64,000 nucleotides of DNA from assembly GCF_000264995.1 (NCBI RefSeq), contig NW_006767439.1, forward strand, positions 165,659 through 229,658, in the 5' to 3' direction. The position numbers were made by a program, and so were the translations under genes. Below are positions 46,227 through 58,336 of the stretch, piece by piece. The notes under the pieces were generated by a model. The model searched no databases. It was not told the origin of the DNA and saw only the letters and a program-made list of their open reading frames with translations. This DNA comes from Punctularia strigosozonata HHB-11173 SS5. Lineage: Eukaryota; Basidiomycota; Agaricomycetes; Corticiales; Punctulariaceae. Numbering within the stretch: the stretch's first letter is position 1; each line of letters opens with the position of its first letter.

Positions 46227-48157
46227 ATGACGCTCTCTATGGTTTTATCCGACCCGCTCACGCTAGCAGGCCTCGGTCTCGCTGCCGTGGTGGTCGCTCA
46301 TATTGGCGCATACCTACTTGACCCGCATAATATCCGTGATATTCCTGGCCCGACTCTTGCAAAGTTCAGCGATGCCTGGCTGGGATGGGTCGCAGCGAAG
46401 GGCCATCGGTCGGAGGTCGTGCACGAGATGCACGCCCAGTATGGTCCGTGGACTGTCTTCGGTGACGATTGTCTGCTTCTCACCTGCCGTTGCGATAGGT
46501 CCTGTTGTCCGGATCGCGCCGAACCATGTTTCTATTGCAGAACCTCAGGCATTGCAGATCGTCTACGCTCACGGCAATGGATCGCTGAAGTCCAACTTCT
46601 ACGTGCGTGCTCTATAATGCCCACGGCTGTTCACAACTGAAAATCATCTGGGACCCTTGTTCCAACAGGATGCATTCGTGTCTATTCAACGAGGGCTATT
46701 CAACACCCGAAATCGCGCCGATCATGCGCGCAAGCGCAAAATTGTCAGTGCGATCTTCAGCATGAAGAACGTACTCGAGTTCGAGCCTCATGTACGAGAG
46801 TACGTCGGCCTACTGATCAAGCAATGGGACCGCTTGTGCGCGGAGGCCGTCAAGGGTGGTTCGGGAGATGAGGGCGAAGGTGGATGGCGCGGTGAGAGCG
46901 GGAGGCTATGGTTGGATTGCTTGCCATGGTATAATTACCTTGCTTTTGACATCATTGGTGCGCATTTTGGGACGTTACCGATCTCGCATTCGATGACCTT
47001 AATAAACGTACTTCTAAAGGCGACCTGGCCTTTGGTCAGTCGTTCGGCATGTTGCACGCTTGCAAAGACTCTGCTCCCGTAGCGCTCTCGCAAGATGAGG
47101 CAATGAAAGCGTATGGGTCCGCTTCCGGATACAAAGTCGTCTCCATCCCGGCTGTCCAGATTCTGAACGACCGCGGCGAGTTCTCTGCCTCGATAGGCGT
47201 CCTGCCGCCTGCGTGGAGACCATTTGTCAAAAATCTCATCCCTTGGTACCGCAACGGCAGCAAAGCAGTCAAAAACTTGGCAGGGTTAGCTGTTGCGGCT
47301 GTTGCGAAGAGACTGGACAGGGATACTCTCAACGGGGGCAGCGATAGGGTAGATTTGTTGGCGAAGTTGCAGCAAGGGAAGGATGACGAGGGCAAGCCGA
47401 TGGGGAGGGAGGAGCTGACGGCCGAGGCATTGACGCAGTTAATTGCGGGGTCAGATACAACGTCCAAGTCAGTATCATTACCGTCTTCCTTCCTCGGTGG
47501 TTGTTGACTGCGACCAGCTCTTCATGCGCAATCACCTATCACCTCGCTGCCAACCCCAATGTCCAGGCCAAGCTGCATGCGGAACTAGATGAGGCTCTCG
47601 GCACGGACGACGACCCGGTGGCGATCTTCGATCAAGTGAAGAGGCTCACGTATCTGCAAGCTGTCATAGATGAAACGCTGCGGATCCATTCCACGTCCGG
47701 GATCGGCCTTCCGCGGATTGTACCAGCCGGATCAGGTGGAATGCACGTTGCCGGACACTTCTTTCCGGAGGGCACGGTCTTGAGCGTGCCAACGTACACG
47801 ATTCATCGCGACAAGGAGGTGTGGGGCGAGGATGTGGAGGTGTTCAGGCCAGAGCGATTCTTGGAGGGAGATCAGGCTGTGATCCAGAAGACGTTCAATC
47901 CCTTCTCGTTCGGGCCCAGGGCATGCGTCGGGCGCAACCTCGCCAACATGGAGCTGCTGATCATCATCGCGTCCATCCTGCGACGGTACCACTTCGTGCT
48001 GGAGCACCCGGAGAAACCCGTACGTAGTCCCTTTCCACCGCTTTCCTTGGTGGTCGTGATAGCTCACCGTCCTCGCGCTATCTAGTTCGACACTCGAGAG
48101 GGGTTCCTACGGAAGCCAGTGGAGTGTAAGGTGGGTATCAAACGGAGGAGTGCATAG
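46227..48157 (+). CDS. CYP53: Cytochrome P450, CYP53 (benzoate 4-monooxygenase) family
   Basis: This is a multi-exon gene (exon 1 46227-46443; last exon 48086-48157). The N-terminus has a membrane anchor ([20 protein letters not shown]) and the Pro-rich hinge [17 protein letters not shown]. Diagnostic CYP53 stretches are [40 protein letters not shown] and [20 protein letters not shown]. The I-helix motif [11 protein letters not shown], the ExxR in [10 protein letters not shown], the PERF block and the haem loop [15 protein letters not shown] are all present. CYP53 enzymes on the ER membrane hydroxylate benzoate at the para position with NADPH-P450 reductase, the entry to the beta-ketoadipate or protocatechuate route, and detoxify plant benzoates. 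It is followed 293 bp later on the same strand by an ABCC transporter. Confidence 0.93.
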
Positions 48158-48450
48158 GCAAAGGAGGCACCATATTATACCTTTCACCCGTTGTATGTAT
48201 CCGATCAGGGCAGAACATTGGTCTGTACGCCATATGGTATCTTATCTTGCGCAGCACAGCCAGGCGCCAATCTCGCGCCCAATCAATGCGAGTGAGCGAG
48301 AGCCGCGTCCGGCGGAGCGCATTACTACCACGCGTCTGCACGGTGACTCCTCTGAACTTTTCCTACGCCCGCACCGGGCCCCTTCCAGTCTGTCATATAA
48401 GACTGGTCGTCGCGGGTTCGCAGGGCTTTCAAGTTTCCAAACCGCCCGCG

Positions 48451-51400
48451 ATGCCAGAGTTCCAGCTGCCGGTCGCAGTAGTGCTCGCCGCGGGAGCGGT
48501 CTGCAGCTTAGTCTCCTATGCGGCGGCGCATAGGAATGATACGAAGGAGGGAAAGATCAAGCTGCCTGCGTATGCGAGCGACCCCGACGTCACCGCGAGC
48601 GACGCGTTCAATGTGACCAAACCTGAGGACATCGTCGAAGGCGAACCTCTAGACGAGAGGCAGTTCTGGACTTGGGTGAGTCGATACCGTGCATTTGGCA
48701 TGGAATGCGACTGAACACCAGAACGCATAGGCTCGTCTGAGGAAGCTCGTCCTCTCCGTGGCCTTCTTCGCGATCCTCATAATACAAGCCATTTGCCTTG
48801 GATGGGCCGTATTCGAAGGCGCTCCGAAGGATATCGCAGTTTACTCCCTCCATGTCGCATTCGCCATGTACCTCCTGGTCATCACGGCCCTTTCCTTGTC
48901 GCAAAAGACCGTTCAGCCACATTCGCGTTCGGTGCAGCACTTATCGTCTCTCACTATCCTGGCCACGTTCCTACTCGGAGTCACCGCTATCCTCCCGGAA
49001 ACGGATTTCCATACCTTGTTGTTGCCGGGATCGGCTCTGCCACTGTGGTACACTGCGCTTGCTCTGTATCTCGTCTCTTGCGTGGTGGCAATCACTACAC
49101 CCTGCGGTCCTCGGTTGCAGTACGTCCGAGAACGTCCCTATCTCCTTCCATGCTTTGACTACTGTCTCTTCTTTAGTTTCCCTCCCGAGCGCATTTATTC
49201 CGAAAAATATGCCACCAACATCACCAACCCTGACGCGGAGAACGTCTGCGGCGTCGTGGGAGCGTCTGTATGGGACACCCTCCTCTTCTCCTACACTACC
49301 AAGGTTGTCATGCTCGGAAACACGGCGGAGTCGCTCGACATCGGCGACCTTCCAATTGTGCCTGCGAACATGCGCGCTCCCTACATCTATGCAGTCATGA
49401 AGTCAGCCCTGAAAGCCATCCGCCTGCGGGCGTCCTTTGCGAAACCCGGGTCCGGGATCGAGCTCGGGTACCGCCTTGTGAAGGTCAACCTAGGATTGAT
49501 GTCATACCAGATCTTCCTGGCCGCCATCTCGGCCTGCTTATTCTACACCCCCGCGTTCTTCCTTCAAAGGCTCGTGACGTACCTGGAGAGCGACCCAACC
49601 CGGTCCGATAGAAGTTGGGGCTGGGTGTTCTGCGCTGGCCTGTTTTTCTCCAACGCGATATCCTTCCTGAGTGCGTACTCTGGCCATCTAGCGCTGTGAG
49701 CACTGGCTAATATGGTTCATCAGTTACTGGGCAGTTATGGTCGATTTCGACAACGACTTTCCAAGTACGGCTGCGCATTCAGCTGAACACGATTCTTTTC
49801 GCGAAGACCCTCGTCAGGAAAGATGTTGCCTCCTCAGCAGCATCTTCTTCCAAGGATAAGGACGATAAAAACGGCACGAGCGACACCGCAGCTTCCAGCC
49901 CGACCTCGGCCGAAGGTGAATCGAACAAGAAGGACGACGACGACGAGTCCGAATTCTCCAGCAAGGCGCAGGTGATGACGCTCATGACTACTGACGTCGA
50001 CCGCGTCAGTGAGTTTGCGTGGCACTTGTTCAGTCTGGTCGACGCTCCGATCGAAATCGTGATTGGATCTCTATTCTTGTATAAACTTCTCGGTGAGCAT
50101 GCTCTCCGGATTACTCGATTATCGCTGCATCTAACACCTGCGTAGGCGTGTCGTGCTTCATTGGTCTTGCCGTAACGTGTTTGTTCTTGCCTTTGAACCA
50201 CTTCGCGGGCAAAATCGTTGTGAAGGCTCAGGACAACCTGATGAGCGCTCGCGACGAGCGCGTGGCGCTGATGAACGAGGTTCGTCAAGTCACTTGCCAC
50301 AATAATATGCCCATTCTCATCTCGTGCGTAGATCCTGGGTGCCATTCGGATGCTCAAATTCATGGCCTGGGAACGAAGCTTCGAGAAGCGGGTCCTCGAA
50401 GTCCGTGACAAGGAGCTCCGCTGGCAAAGACTGAACTACACGATAGAGGCGTGTAACTTTACCAAAGCGTTTATCGGCACCCACTGACAGTCAGCCCACA
50501 GAGTTTGTGGAACGCAATCTGGTTGGTGGCAGTTTGTCTTTCAGCGGAAATCTCCTGACCCTCAACTCGAATAAAATTACAGGAATGGCTCGCCTTTGCT
50601 CGTTACCCTCGTGTCATTCTGGCACTTCACGGTAGTCAGAGGCGAGATACTGACGCCGTCCATCGCTTTCCCTGCCGTAAGTCCGTCTGCCGCCCCACGC
50701 AAATGCAGCTGATGCCCTTCTAGATCGCCGGTATGATTGGATTGCATCCGATATTATGCGGTTAGACTGACCCATAGCGCAGTTTTCTCCGAGATGAAGT
50801 TCGCTCTTAACGCACTGCCAGAAACTCTGATTAACATGCTTCAGGTTTGACCTCTATTCTCCAGCATGTTTTAGGTTTTGTTCTCATGGCGCCTATACAG
50901 AGCTTGGTGTCTCTACGCCGTATCGAAAAATACCTGAACGGCGTGGAAGTCACCGCGGTCCCACCGCTTGACCAACAACCAAACAAAATCGCCTTCCAAA
51001 ATGCTACCGTCACCTGGCCCCAAGAAAGGGGTGGCAGCGCGGCGCCATCCGCTGCATCCACTCCTAGACATAAGTTCCTTCTCATGGACCTAACGCTCGA
51101 CTTCCCCATCGGAGAATTGAGCCTTATCTGCGGTAAATTGGGGAGCGGAAAGACTCTTCTGCTTCTGGTGCGATTGCATAGAAAGATTACCAGCCAATGA
51201 TTGCTGATGTTATGCGTTCCGCAGTCCCTCCTCGGCGAAGTAGATATTCTGGCAGGCCAAGTGGTCTGCCCGCGATCTCCACCAGACGCTATTGCGTTAT
51301 TCGCCAATTCCATCTCCACGGAAGAAGAGTGGATAGTGCAGGGAATTTGTGCTTACGTTCCTCAGGTAGGTGCACACCACTTGCGCATTAGGACTTTCGT

Positions 51401-54400
51401 CAGTGATGACATGTTAGTCGGCTTGGTTGCGCAACGCATCGATCAAAGGTACGTGGCTACGTCTCACTTCCGCGGTCTAGTCTCACTACGTTGATTAGAC
51501 AATATCTTGTTTAACCTCCCCTACGTGGAGAAGCGCTACCAGAAAACGCTCGAGGTAATGCTGCCATGAACCTCTATCACGTTTCAGTCGTCCTTACATA
51601 CGTTATCAGGTTTGCGCGCTCGTGAATGACTTGCAGATTCTGTGGGCTTTTTATGCTCGCCCGCCGACTAGGATCCTGACTGTCATGACGTACCCTACAG
51701 CGAGGACGGCGACGAGTCGGAGATTGGTGAACGAGGCGTTAGTCATCCTAACTTCCGAACGTGAATCACGTATTGATTGTGCGACGGAATAGGTTAACCT
51801 CAGTGGGGGACAGAAAGCTCGGGTATCGCTTGCGCGTGCTGTCTATTCACGCGCTTCTACCTTGCTGTTGGACGATGTGTTATCGGCAGGTACGCTGTGC
51901 TTGACGTATATCGCGTCGATGATATACTTACGAAACATCGTAGTCGACGCACATACCGCACATCACCTTTTCACCGAGTGTCTGAAAGGAGAACTCATGC
52001 GTGGCAGGACGGTGGTGTTAGTATCGCATCATGTCCAGCTCTGTGCGCCTGGTGCTGGCTACATAGTCGCGTTGGACAACGGCCGAGTCCAATTTCAGGG
52101 CGATCGCAGTGCCTTCCAGGCATCCGATGTCCTCCGGACGCTCATACAATCCGGCGGAGCGACGGTGGAAGACGACCAGGAGAAGCTACCGGTGACCAGC
52201 TCAAAGGAACAGTCATCCGATTTGGAAGAAACCGCGGATCCTAGCTCAGAAACTAGCTCTACCACTGCAGCCGCAACAGAGACGGAAACCAAAGCGGTGA
52301 TTAGGAAGGGCCCCAGGAAGCTGGTCGAGGAAGAGAAGCGTGCCGTTGGGCGCATCGGCAAAGACATCTGGTTGACCTACATCAAGGCATGCGGTGGAAG
52401 CTTCTTCTGGACGCTGTTCATTATGTCGTTACTGCTCGCGGCACTGAGTCCCGTTTTTGAGAATGGTTGGCTTAGGTACGTACCCACAGCTTTGGACAGC
52501 CTCATGCTGACCGATGCACAGGATCTGGTCTCGAGATGCTTCCGCTGAAGGAGGCAGCGCCAGAGGTCCCGTATTCTACATCACTGTTTACGCTATAGTG
52601 AGTATTACTTCAGGGCAAGGGAACATTCACTAATCCGCACCGCAGGTAACAGCAGTCGGTGCGTTGTCGAGCGTGAAAAGTACGGGTGGACGTGCTTAAT
52701 TGGATTTACAGGTCTTGTATTGACGACCGTCCGATGGTTCATCCTTTGTAAGCGGAACATATTTGATCGTTTCATCGGTTACTGACTTCGTCTCTGCAGA
52801 TCACGGATCTATACATGCCTCAACCGTACTATATAAACGGCTGTTGGAGGCCGTCCTTTTTGCCCACATACGCTTCCATGATACCGTATCGCGTGGCCGC
52901 CTGCTTAATCGTTTCGGCAAGGACTTCGAAGGTCAGAATGAAGCCTCTGCCACTCCACGCGATGTTTATACAGGAGTATGTCTAGGAATCGATAGTTCCT
53001 TGGCGGACAACTTCGGTCGCTCAATCATCAACGCACTGAGCGTCGCCACGACCTTCGTGACGATCTGCTATGTTGGCGGATTGCCATTCTTCTTCTCTGC
53101 TATCATTATCGGTCTTATGTTCTTCAATGGTATGTCGTGACGTTTCAGCGATAATGCCGATTCTTACCATGTTGACAGTCGCGAGGGTACGAATCATATG
53201 GTTTCTGGCTTCAGCTGGCATGCAGACAGCCATTTTCAGGTTTACTCGCAAACTAGTCGGGATATGAGGCGACTGGACTCTGTTACGAGGTCTCCGTTGT
53301 ACTCGCTATACGGCGAGACGATCAGCGGCGTCGCAATATTGCGAGCGTTCGGAGCCTCAACGAAGTTCTTGCGAGACATGCTGAAATGCGTCGACACGGT
53401 CAGTAGATTGTATATGAATGTGCAGGAGAAATCTCGCTCATTAGAATGTAGAACGCGAACCCTTACTACTGGATGTGGGGAGGTGAGTCAAGCACCGATG
53501 GTGCGCCATCTATTCGATACTAACGGCACTGTGCAGTGAACCGTTGGTTATCCATTCGGTTCAATCTGCTATCTAGCGTCATCGTTGGCCTGACTGGCCT
53601 TATGGCGATCCTGACCCCATCAATCGACGCTTCCTTGGCCGGCTTCGCTCTCGCGTTCGCATCCACTGTCACTAATGATGTACGTGACTCTCGCCTCGCT
53701 CGATGATAAGGTGTTGACTATCTCACGTAGATCTTGTTCATGGTACTATGAATGCCTGTCTCAGCCATCACAGTAACTGAAGAGAGTATGCATTCTGTAG
53801 GTCCGTCGGTTTGTTGGGCTGGAGCAATCGATGGTACGTTAGCTGCATCGTTGCTGCATAGCTATCTCTTCATGACAATCGCAGGTCGCCCTTGAGCGTG
53901 TGAAGGAATATTCCGAGTTACCACGGGAACCCGCAGAATTCATTGAACCGCGTCCCCCCTCCAGTTGGCCCGAGAAAGGTGCCATCAAGTGCGAAGATCT
54001 TGTCATTAGATATGCTGTGAGTGTGCTCTGCACCGTATCACGATTTCAACTCATGGGCATAGCCGGAACTGCCGAACGTGCTTCACAACCTGAACTTCGA
54101 GGTGCAACCCGGCGAGAAGGTATGTGAAAAGCACTGAAGGACGACATCATCTTACTTGTTGTCGCTTTAGGTTGGCATTCTTGGTCGTACTGGCAGTGGC
54201 AAATCTACTCTCGCTCTGTGAGATCATGGCGCTGGTGTGCAGCGTGATTGAGACTGACACAAGCTTATTTTCAGATCGTTCTTCCGCTTTGTCGAGGCCA
54301 CTGAAGGAAAAATCGTTATCGACGGCTTGGACATCTCTCAGATTGGTCTGACAGACCTGCGTAGCAAGCTCACTATCATCCCTCGTGAGTGTCCTGTGAC

Positions 54401-55246
54401 TGCGCCCGGATCGCTGCCTAGCTTGAACGAACGTGCTGATTTCCCTCCAGAGGACCCTACTATCCTCAGCGGAACTCTTCGATCCACGTTGGATGTTTTT
54501 AATGAATACCAAGATGCAGAGATTGTACGTCTCTACTGTATGTGCTGTATGCCAGATATTCACCCCGCGTGCTCTAGTACGAGGCCCTGAGACGTGTTCA
54601 TCTCATTCCCGCTGGCGATGCCGAGGAAGTAGAAGGCGGCGTCAATGCCAACATCTTCCGTAATTTGGATTCGCCGGTATCTGAGGGGGGCGAGAACTTC
54701 TCCACAGGGTACGTCCCGCCATAATACCGTGTCAACCAGCTGCTCACGCATCCTACACAGCGAGAAGCAGTTGTTGTGCATGGCTCGTGCCATCTTGAAG
54801 CGATCCCGCGTCCTTGTCATGGATGAGGCTACTGCGAGGTTCGTTTCCCGAGGCCGAGAAATGCGCAATCACTGATAAGTTGATTAGTGTCGACTACGCC
54901 ACCGACGAGCTCATTGGGAAGACTATTAGACAGTACGCACCATATATCAGATCACATCACCGGTCTCTTACAGCATGCTTCAACAGAGGATTCGCTGATT
55001 CGACAATTCTTACCATCGCTCATCGTTTACGAACTGTCATCGACTACAACAGGTACGCCGACCTACTTCCGATTCGTAAGACCATACTGACTTTGAATCA
55101 GGGTTATGGTCCTTGATCAAGGTCGCATGGTCGAGTTCGACAGCCCTAAGACGTTGCTTTCCGACCCGTCTTCCAAATTCTACTCTTTATGCAAGGCCAC
55201 TGGCAAAGAGGAGTTCGCCGTGTTGAAGAAGTTGGCTGGTGTATAA
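48451..55246 (+). CDS. Full-size ABCC (MRP/Yor1-type) multidrug transporter
   Basis: This gene has some twenty short introns. The start [20 protein letters not shown] opens an N-terminal set of membrane helices ([35 protein letters not shown]). TMD1 follows ([32 protein letters not shown]). NBD1 has Walker A GKLGSGKT near 51132-51155, signature [18 protein letters not shown], and [22 protein letters not shown]2 starts [23 protein letters not shown]2 has [12 protein letters not shown], signature [17 protein letters not shown] and [15 protein letters not shown]. In NBD1 the Walker B ends DD rather than DE, the asymmetric ATPase pair usual for ABCC proteins. It should export conjugated or free organic anions across the plasma membrane or into the vacuole. 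I saw no frame break. Neighbouring P450s suggest a detoxification role (inference). Confidence 0.92.
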
Positions 55247-55611
55247 GCTAGTACCATGCGTATGTGTGCCTGTGAGGAGAGCACAAGATAATGAATATAG
55301 TATCAGCTCTTGCTTCCGTTGTCTTTCCTGCACGCCTGTTCAGACACATTTGAGGGTGACATGGGTTTCGATAGCTACATACACCCATGGCGTGGGAATG
55401 CTTTGCCGGCATGACTGTGGTGTCTCCTGCCTGGCCCTGCCACTGCCAGAGGTTGTTGGGCACTTGTGGTGCGCCCATCGGAAACTTTGAACGAGGAAAC
55501 ATTAATGAGGATATCTACTTGAGGAACTGGCTATCGAACATATCACGCTTCTCATCGCATCTACTGGCAACATCATCGTAGTCGCCGCTCCTAAGGTTCT
55601 CGACAGCGAAC
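55247..55611. other. Spacer between the ABCC transporter and PFK2 genes
   Basis: This holds the 3' flank of the transporter and the promoter of the kinase; no feature recognised. Confidence 0.4.
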
Positions 55612-57929
55612 ATGGCAGCCCCTCTCTATACCACCGATTCTGGCCTTCTATGGCATGCTGGAAAGATACTTGTCGTCACTGTTGGACTCCCTGCAAGGGG
55701 TATGTGGTTCTTGATCTGCCGCATGCGTGCTTCGTACCGATGTCTTGCCGCTGCATTTGCACCGAAACCTTTTTTCTCAGGCAAGACCCATATATCGCGC
55801 GCCCTGGAACGTTACTTGCGTTGGATGGGCGTGAAAACCACGGTGAGTATGTTCAACGAGATTCAATCGTAGTCCATCGGACAGAATCCTCTTCATATAC
55901 TCTTCACTTCGTTCGCCATATCTTGCGAGCTTTGCATTTCTGATGCCATGATACCCAGGTCATTTCTTTGGGTGATTACCGACGCAAGACAGCAGGGGGC
56001 GCACACACACTTCCTCCGGATTACTTCACCCTAGGTGAGTCATGTTTACCTGCCGTAATACATCTCGTCATTCAGCGTCTTTTTCTGCTTCCGTCGCTAA
56101 CACCACTGCTCTAGGCCAGCGGTCTCCCGAAACACAAGCTCTACGTAGAAAAGTGCTGGATGGTTGTGAGCAACTCATTTGGGACTTCTTCAATAAAGGA
56201 GGCCAGGTGAGTCGGTATCTCAGTCATTTCGCGCTACACTCCTGAAATCTCGTGCAGGTTGTAATCTACGATGCGAACAACGGGACCAGAGAGGCTAGAA
56301 ACACGCTAGCGAAGAAGTTCGACGACCAGGGCATACATGTGATCATGCTCGGTGGGTAATCGTCGCCTGTACGCATCTGCCTGATGCTCAATTGGATACA
56401 GAATCCATGTGTGATGATCCTGAACTAATCGAACGGAATATACGCAGCGTCAAAATCTCCTCTCCGGATGTGAGTAGTGCTTCGGTCTGATGTAGAATCC
56501 ACCGTTGTTTCCGAAACTCACCCCTGGCTGATCCCCTGCGGGCTGATTTAGTACCGAGGCTGGGACCCAGATAAAGCAGTCAAGGATTATTATTCTCGCA
56601 TCTCGGATCATGAAAAGTACTATGAACCAGTTGAGGAGACAACATGGCCATTTATCCGAATTATCAATGTGCGTCATGCTATGGCTGTCCTTGCCTGATG
56701 GAAACTTACCGCCATGTGTGCGATCGGCAGGTCTCTGAGAAGGTTCTTGTCAACGTACGTTTTGAACCTTCGCTCACAATTGCCGTCTGACCTCGTTTGA
56801 GCTCAGCGGATCCGGGGCTACCTGCAGGCATGTGCTTCGAGTAACCGATGGTCTCGTTACCGACCTCCCCTTGTTTTGCCAACCATGGCAGTCCAGGATC
56901 GTGTTTTTCCTGATGAATATTCACAACAAACCACGGACGATATACTTCGCACGAGTGAGTCCTTCGAATATTAGAAGAACTCGTGCTGAGTCATCATTCC
57001 GAGTAGTCAGGACAATCGTCATTGGAACATTCATACAAGGCTGATTCCGACCTTTCGGAAGCAGGATGGGAGTACGCTGCGCGTCTCAAAGAATTCGTCG
57101 TCGAACGTCGAGCCAAGACATTTGAACAAAGAGGTCTGGATCCTAAGGACCACCGTCTAGTCGTTCGTGGACAATGCAGTTCTATATTACGGTGCCTGGC
57201 AGTCTCATATGCGTCATGGCACAGATATGGACTTCCTCTAGGCGAAGATCGCACCATACCGCCTGGCCCTTCATCAGCGATGCCACTAGTTCGGGCACCC
57301 CGCTGAACGTGAAGATTGTAGAGAAGGCACAGATGGGCGAGATCAATCCAGGCGTGTGGGACGGGTTCACCCCAGAGCTTGCCAGGAAGTTTTATCCCGA
57401 CGAATGGGAGCGCTTCTCTAAGGACCCTTACGCGTATCGGGCTCCGCGTGCGGAAAGCTACCATGACTTATGCGGTGCGTGCTCAAGCGACAGGCGGGCA
57501 ATTCTCTGAGAAAGGCTAAATGGGCCATTGTCGCAGTGCGCCTTGAGCCTATCCTGATCGAGCTAGAACGCGAGCAAGAGGACCTCCTGATCATAGGTCA
57601 CGCCTCTGTCATACGATGTCTTCTGGCGTACTTGATAGGTCTTCCGGCTTCTGAGATTCCTGCCATCGAGGTGGCTAGGGGCGACTTGATCGAAGTGACG
57701 CCGACTTCATACGGCGTCCGTAGCCAGGCCTTCCACTTCTGGGATGGGCCTGGGCGTCGCGGCGATGGACCTGTGGAACAGGGCTCTGGCAAGGACGAGA
57801 ACAATTTCTATGAGAATTACGCAGGTGAGTGGTCTGCGTTGCTTATCTGACGGAACCTCCTGCTAATCCCCACGCGAAGAGGATACGTGGGGCAAGAAGA
57901 AGCTGGTTGCGACTGAGTCGCTCGGGTGA
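55612..57929 (+). CDS. PFK26: 6-phosphofructo-2-kinase with inactive-looking bisphosphatase domain (Pfk26-like)
   Basis: The multi-exon gene starts MAAPLYTTDSGLLWHAGKIL. The kinase half reads LVVTVGLPARGKTHISRALE across the first intron (Walker A), TVISLGDYRRK, VVIYDANNGTREARNTLAKK, VIMLESMCDDPELIERNI and VKISSPDYRGWDP. The second half has the histidine-phosphatase fold: IYFARSGQSSLEHSYK, DSDLSEAGWEYA, IWTSSRRRSHHTAWPF, WERFSKDPYAYRAPRAESYH and LIIGHASVIRCLLAYLIG. In this fold the motif should be RHG, whose His forms the phospho-enzyme. Here it is RSG, the Ser codon being 57007-57009 right after an intron, so fructose-2,6-bisphosphatase activity should be absent, as reported for yeast Pfk26. 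The protein would make fructose 2,6-bisphosphate, the main activator of glycolysis. It ends with KKKLVATESLG. Confidence 0.92.
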
Positions 57930-58336
57930 AACTGAATGATGTTGTATTTGTTCTCTCAGTGTATCAGTAACTGATCGTGGTCGTGTGCGCGTGGATGATA
58001 GACGCTTTATCTCCATTTCAGGATGAACTCTTCAGCACGCATTGCAGGCTGCCATCGCAAAGCTCATGGCGGCGTATTTGACCTAAGCCATCCGACGCGG
58101 CGATCTAGCGTGTTCCGCGGAGCCGTCGTGGTAAGCATGGACTGAATTGGATCTCCGCACGGAAGAAGGAAGCCATCAAGCCAACGTGCTCCGTGTTCGG
58201 CATTCATGGTCGAACCGGATGCCCTCTGTGGTCGTCCAGAGCATCGCGAAGTGCACTCTTACTTCCCGTTATCTGGAGTGCTCGCGGCACACCGGCTCGC
58301 ACGAGATGCGAGCTGCTTCACATATAGTATGGAGCC
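57930..58336. other. Spacer between PFK2 and the second P450
   Basis: No separate feature recognised; it should contain the terminator of the kinase gene and the promoter of the P450. Confidence 0.4.
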
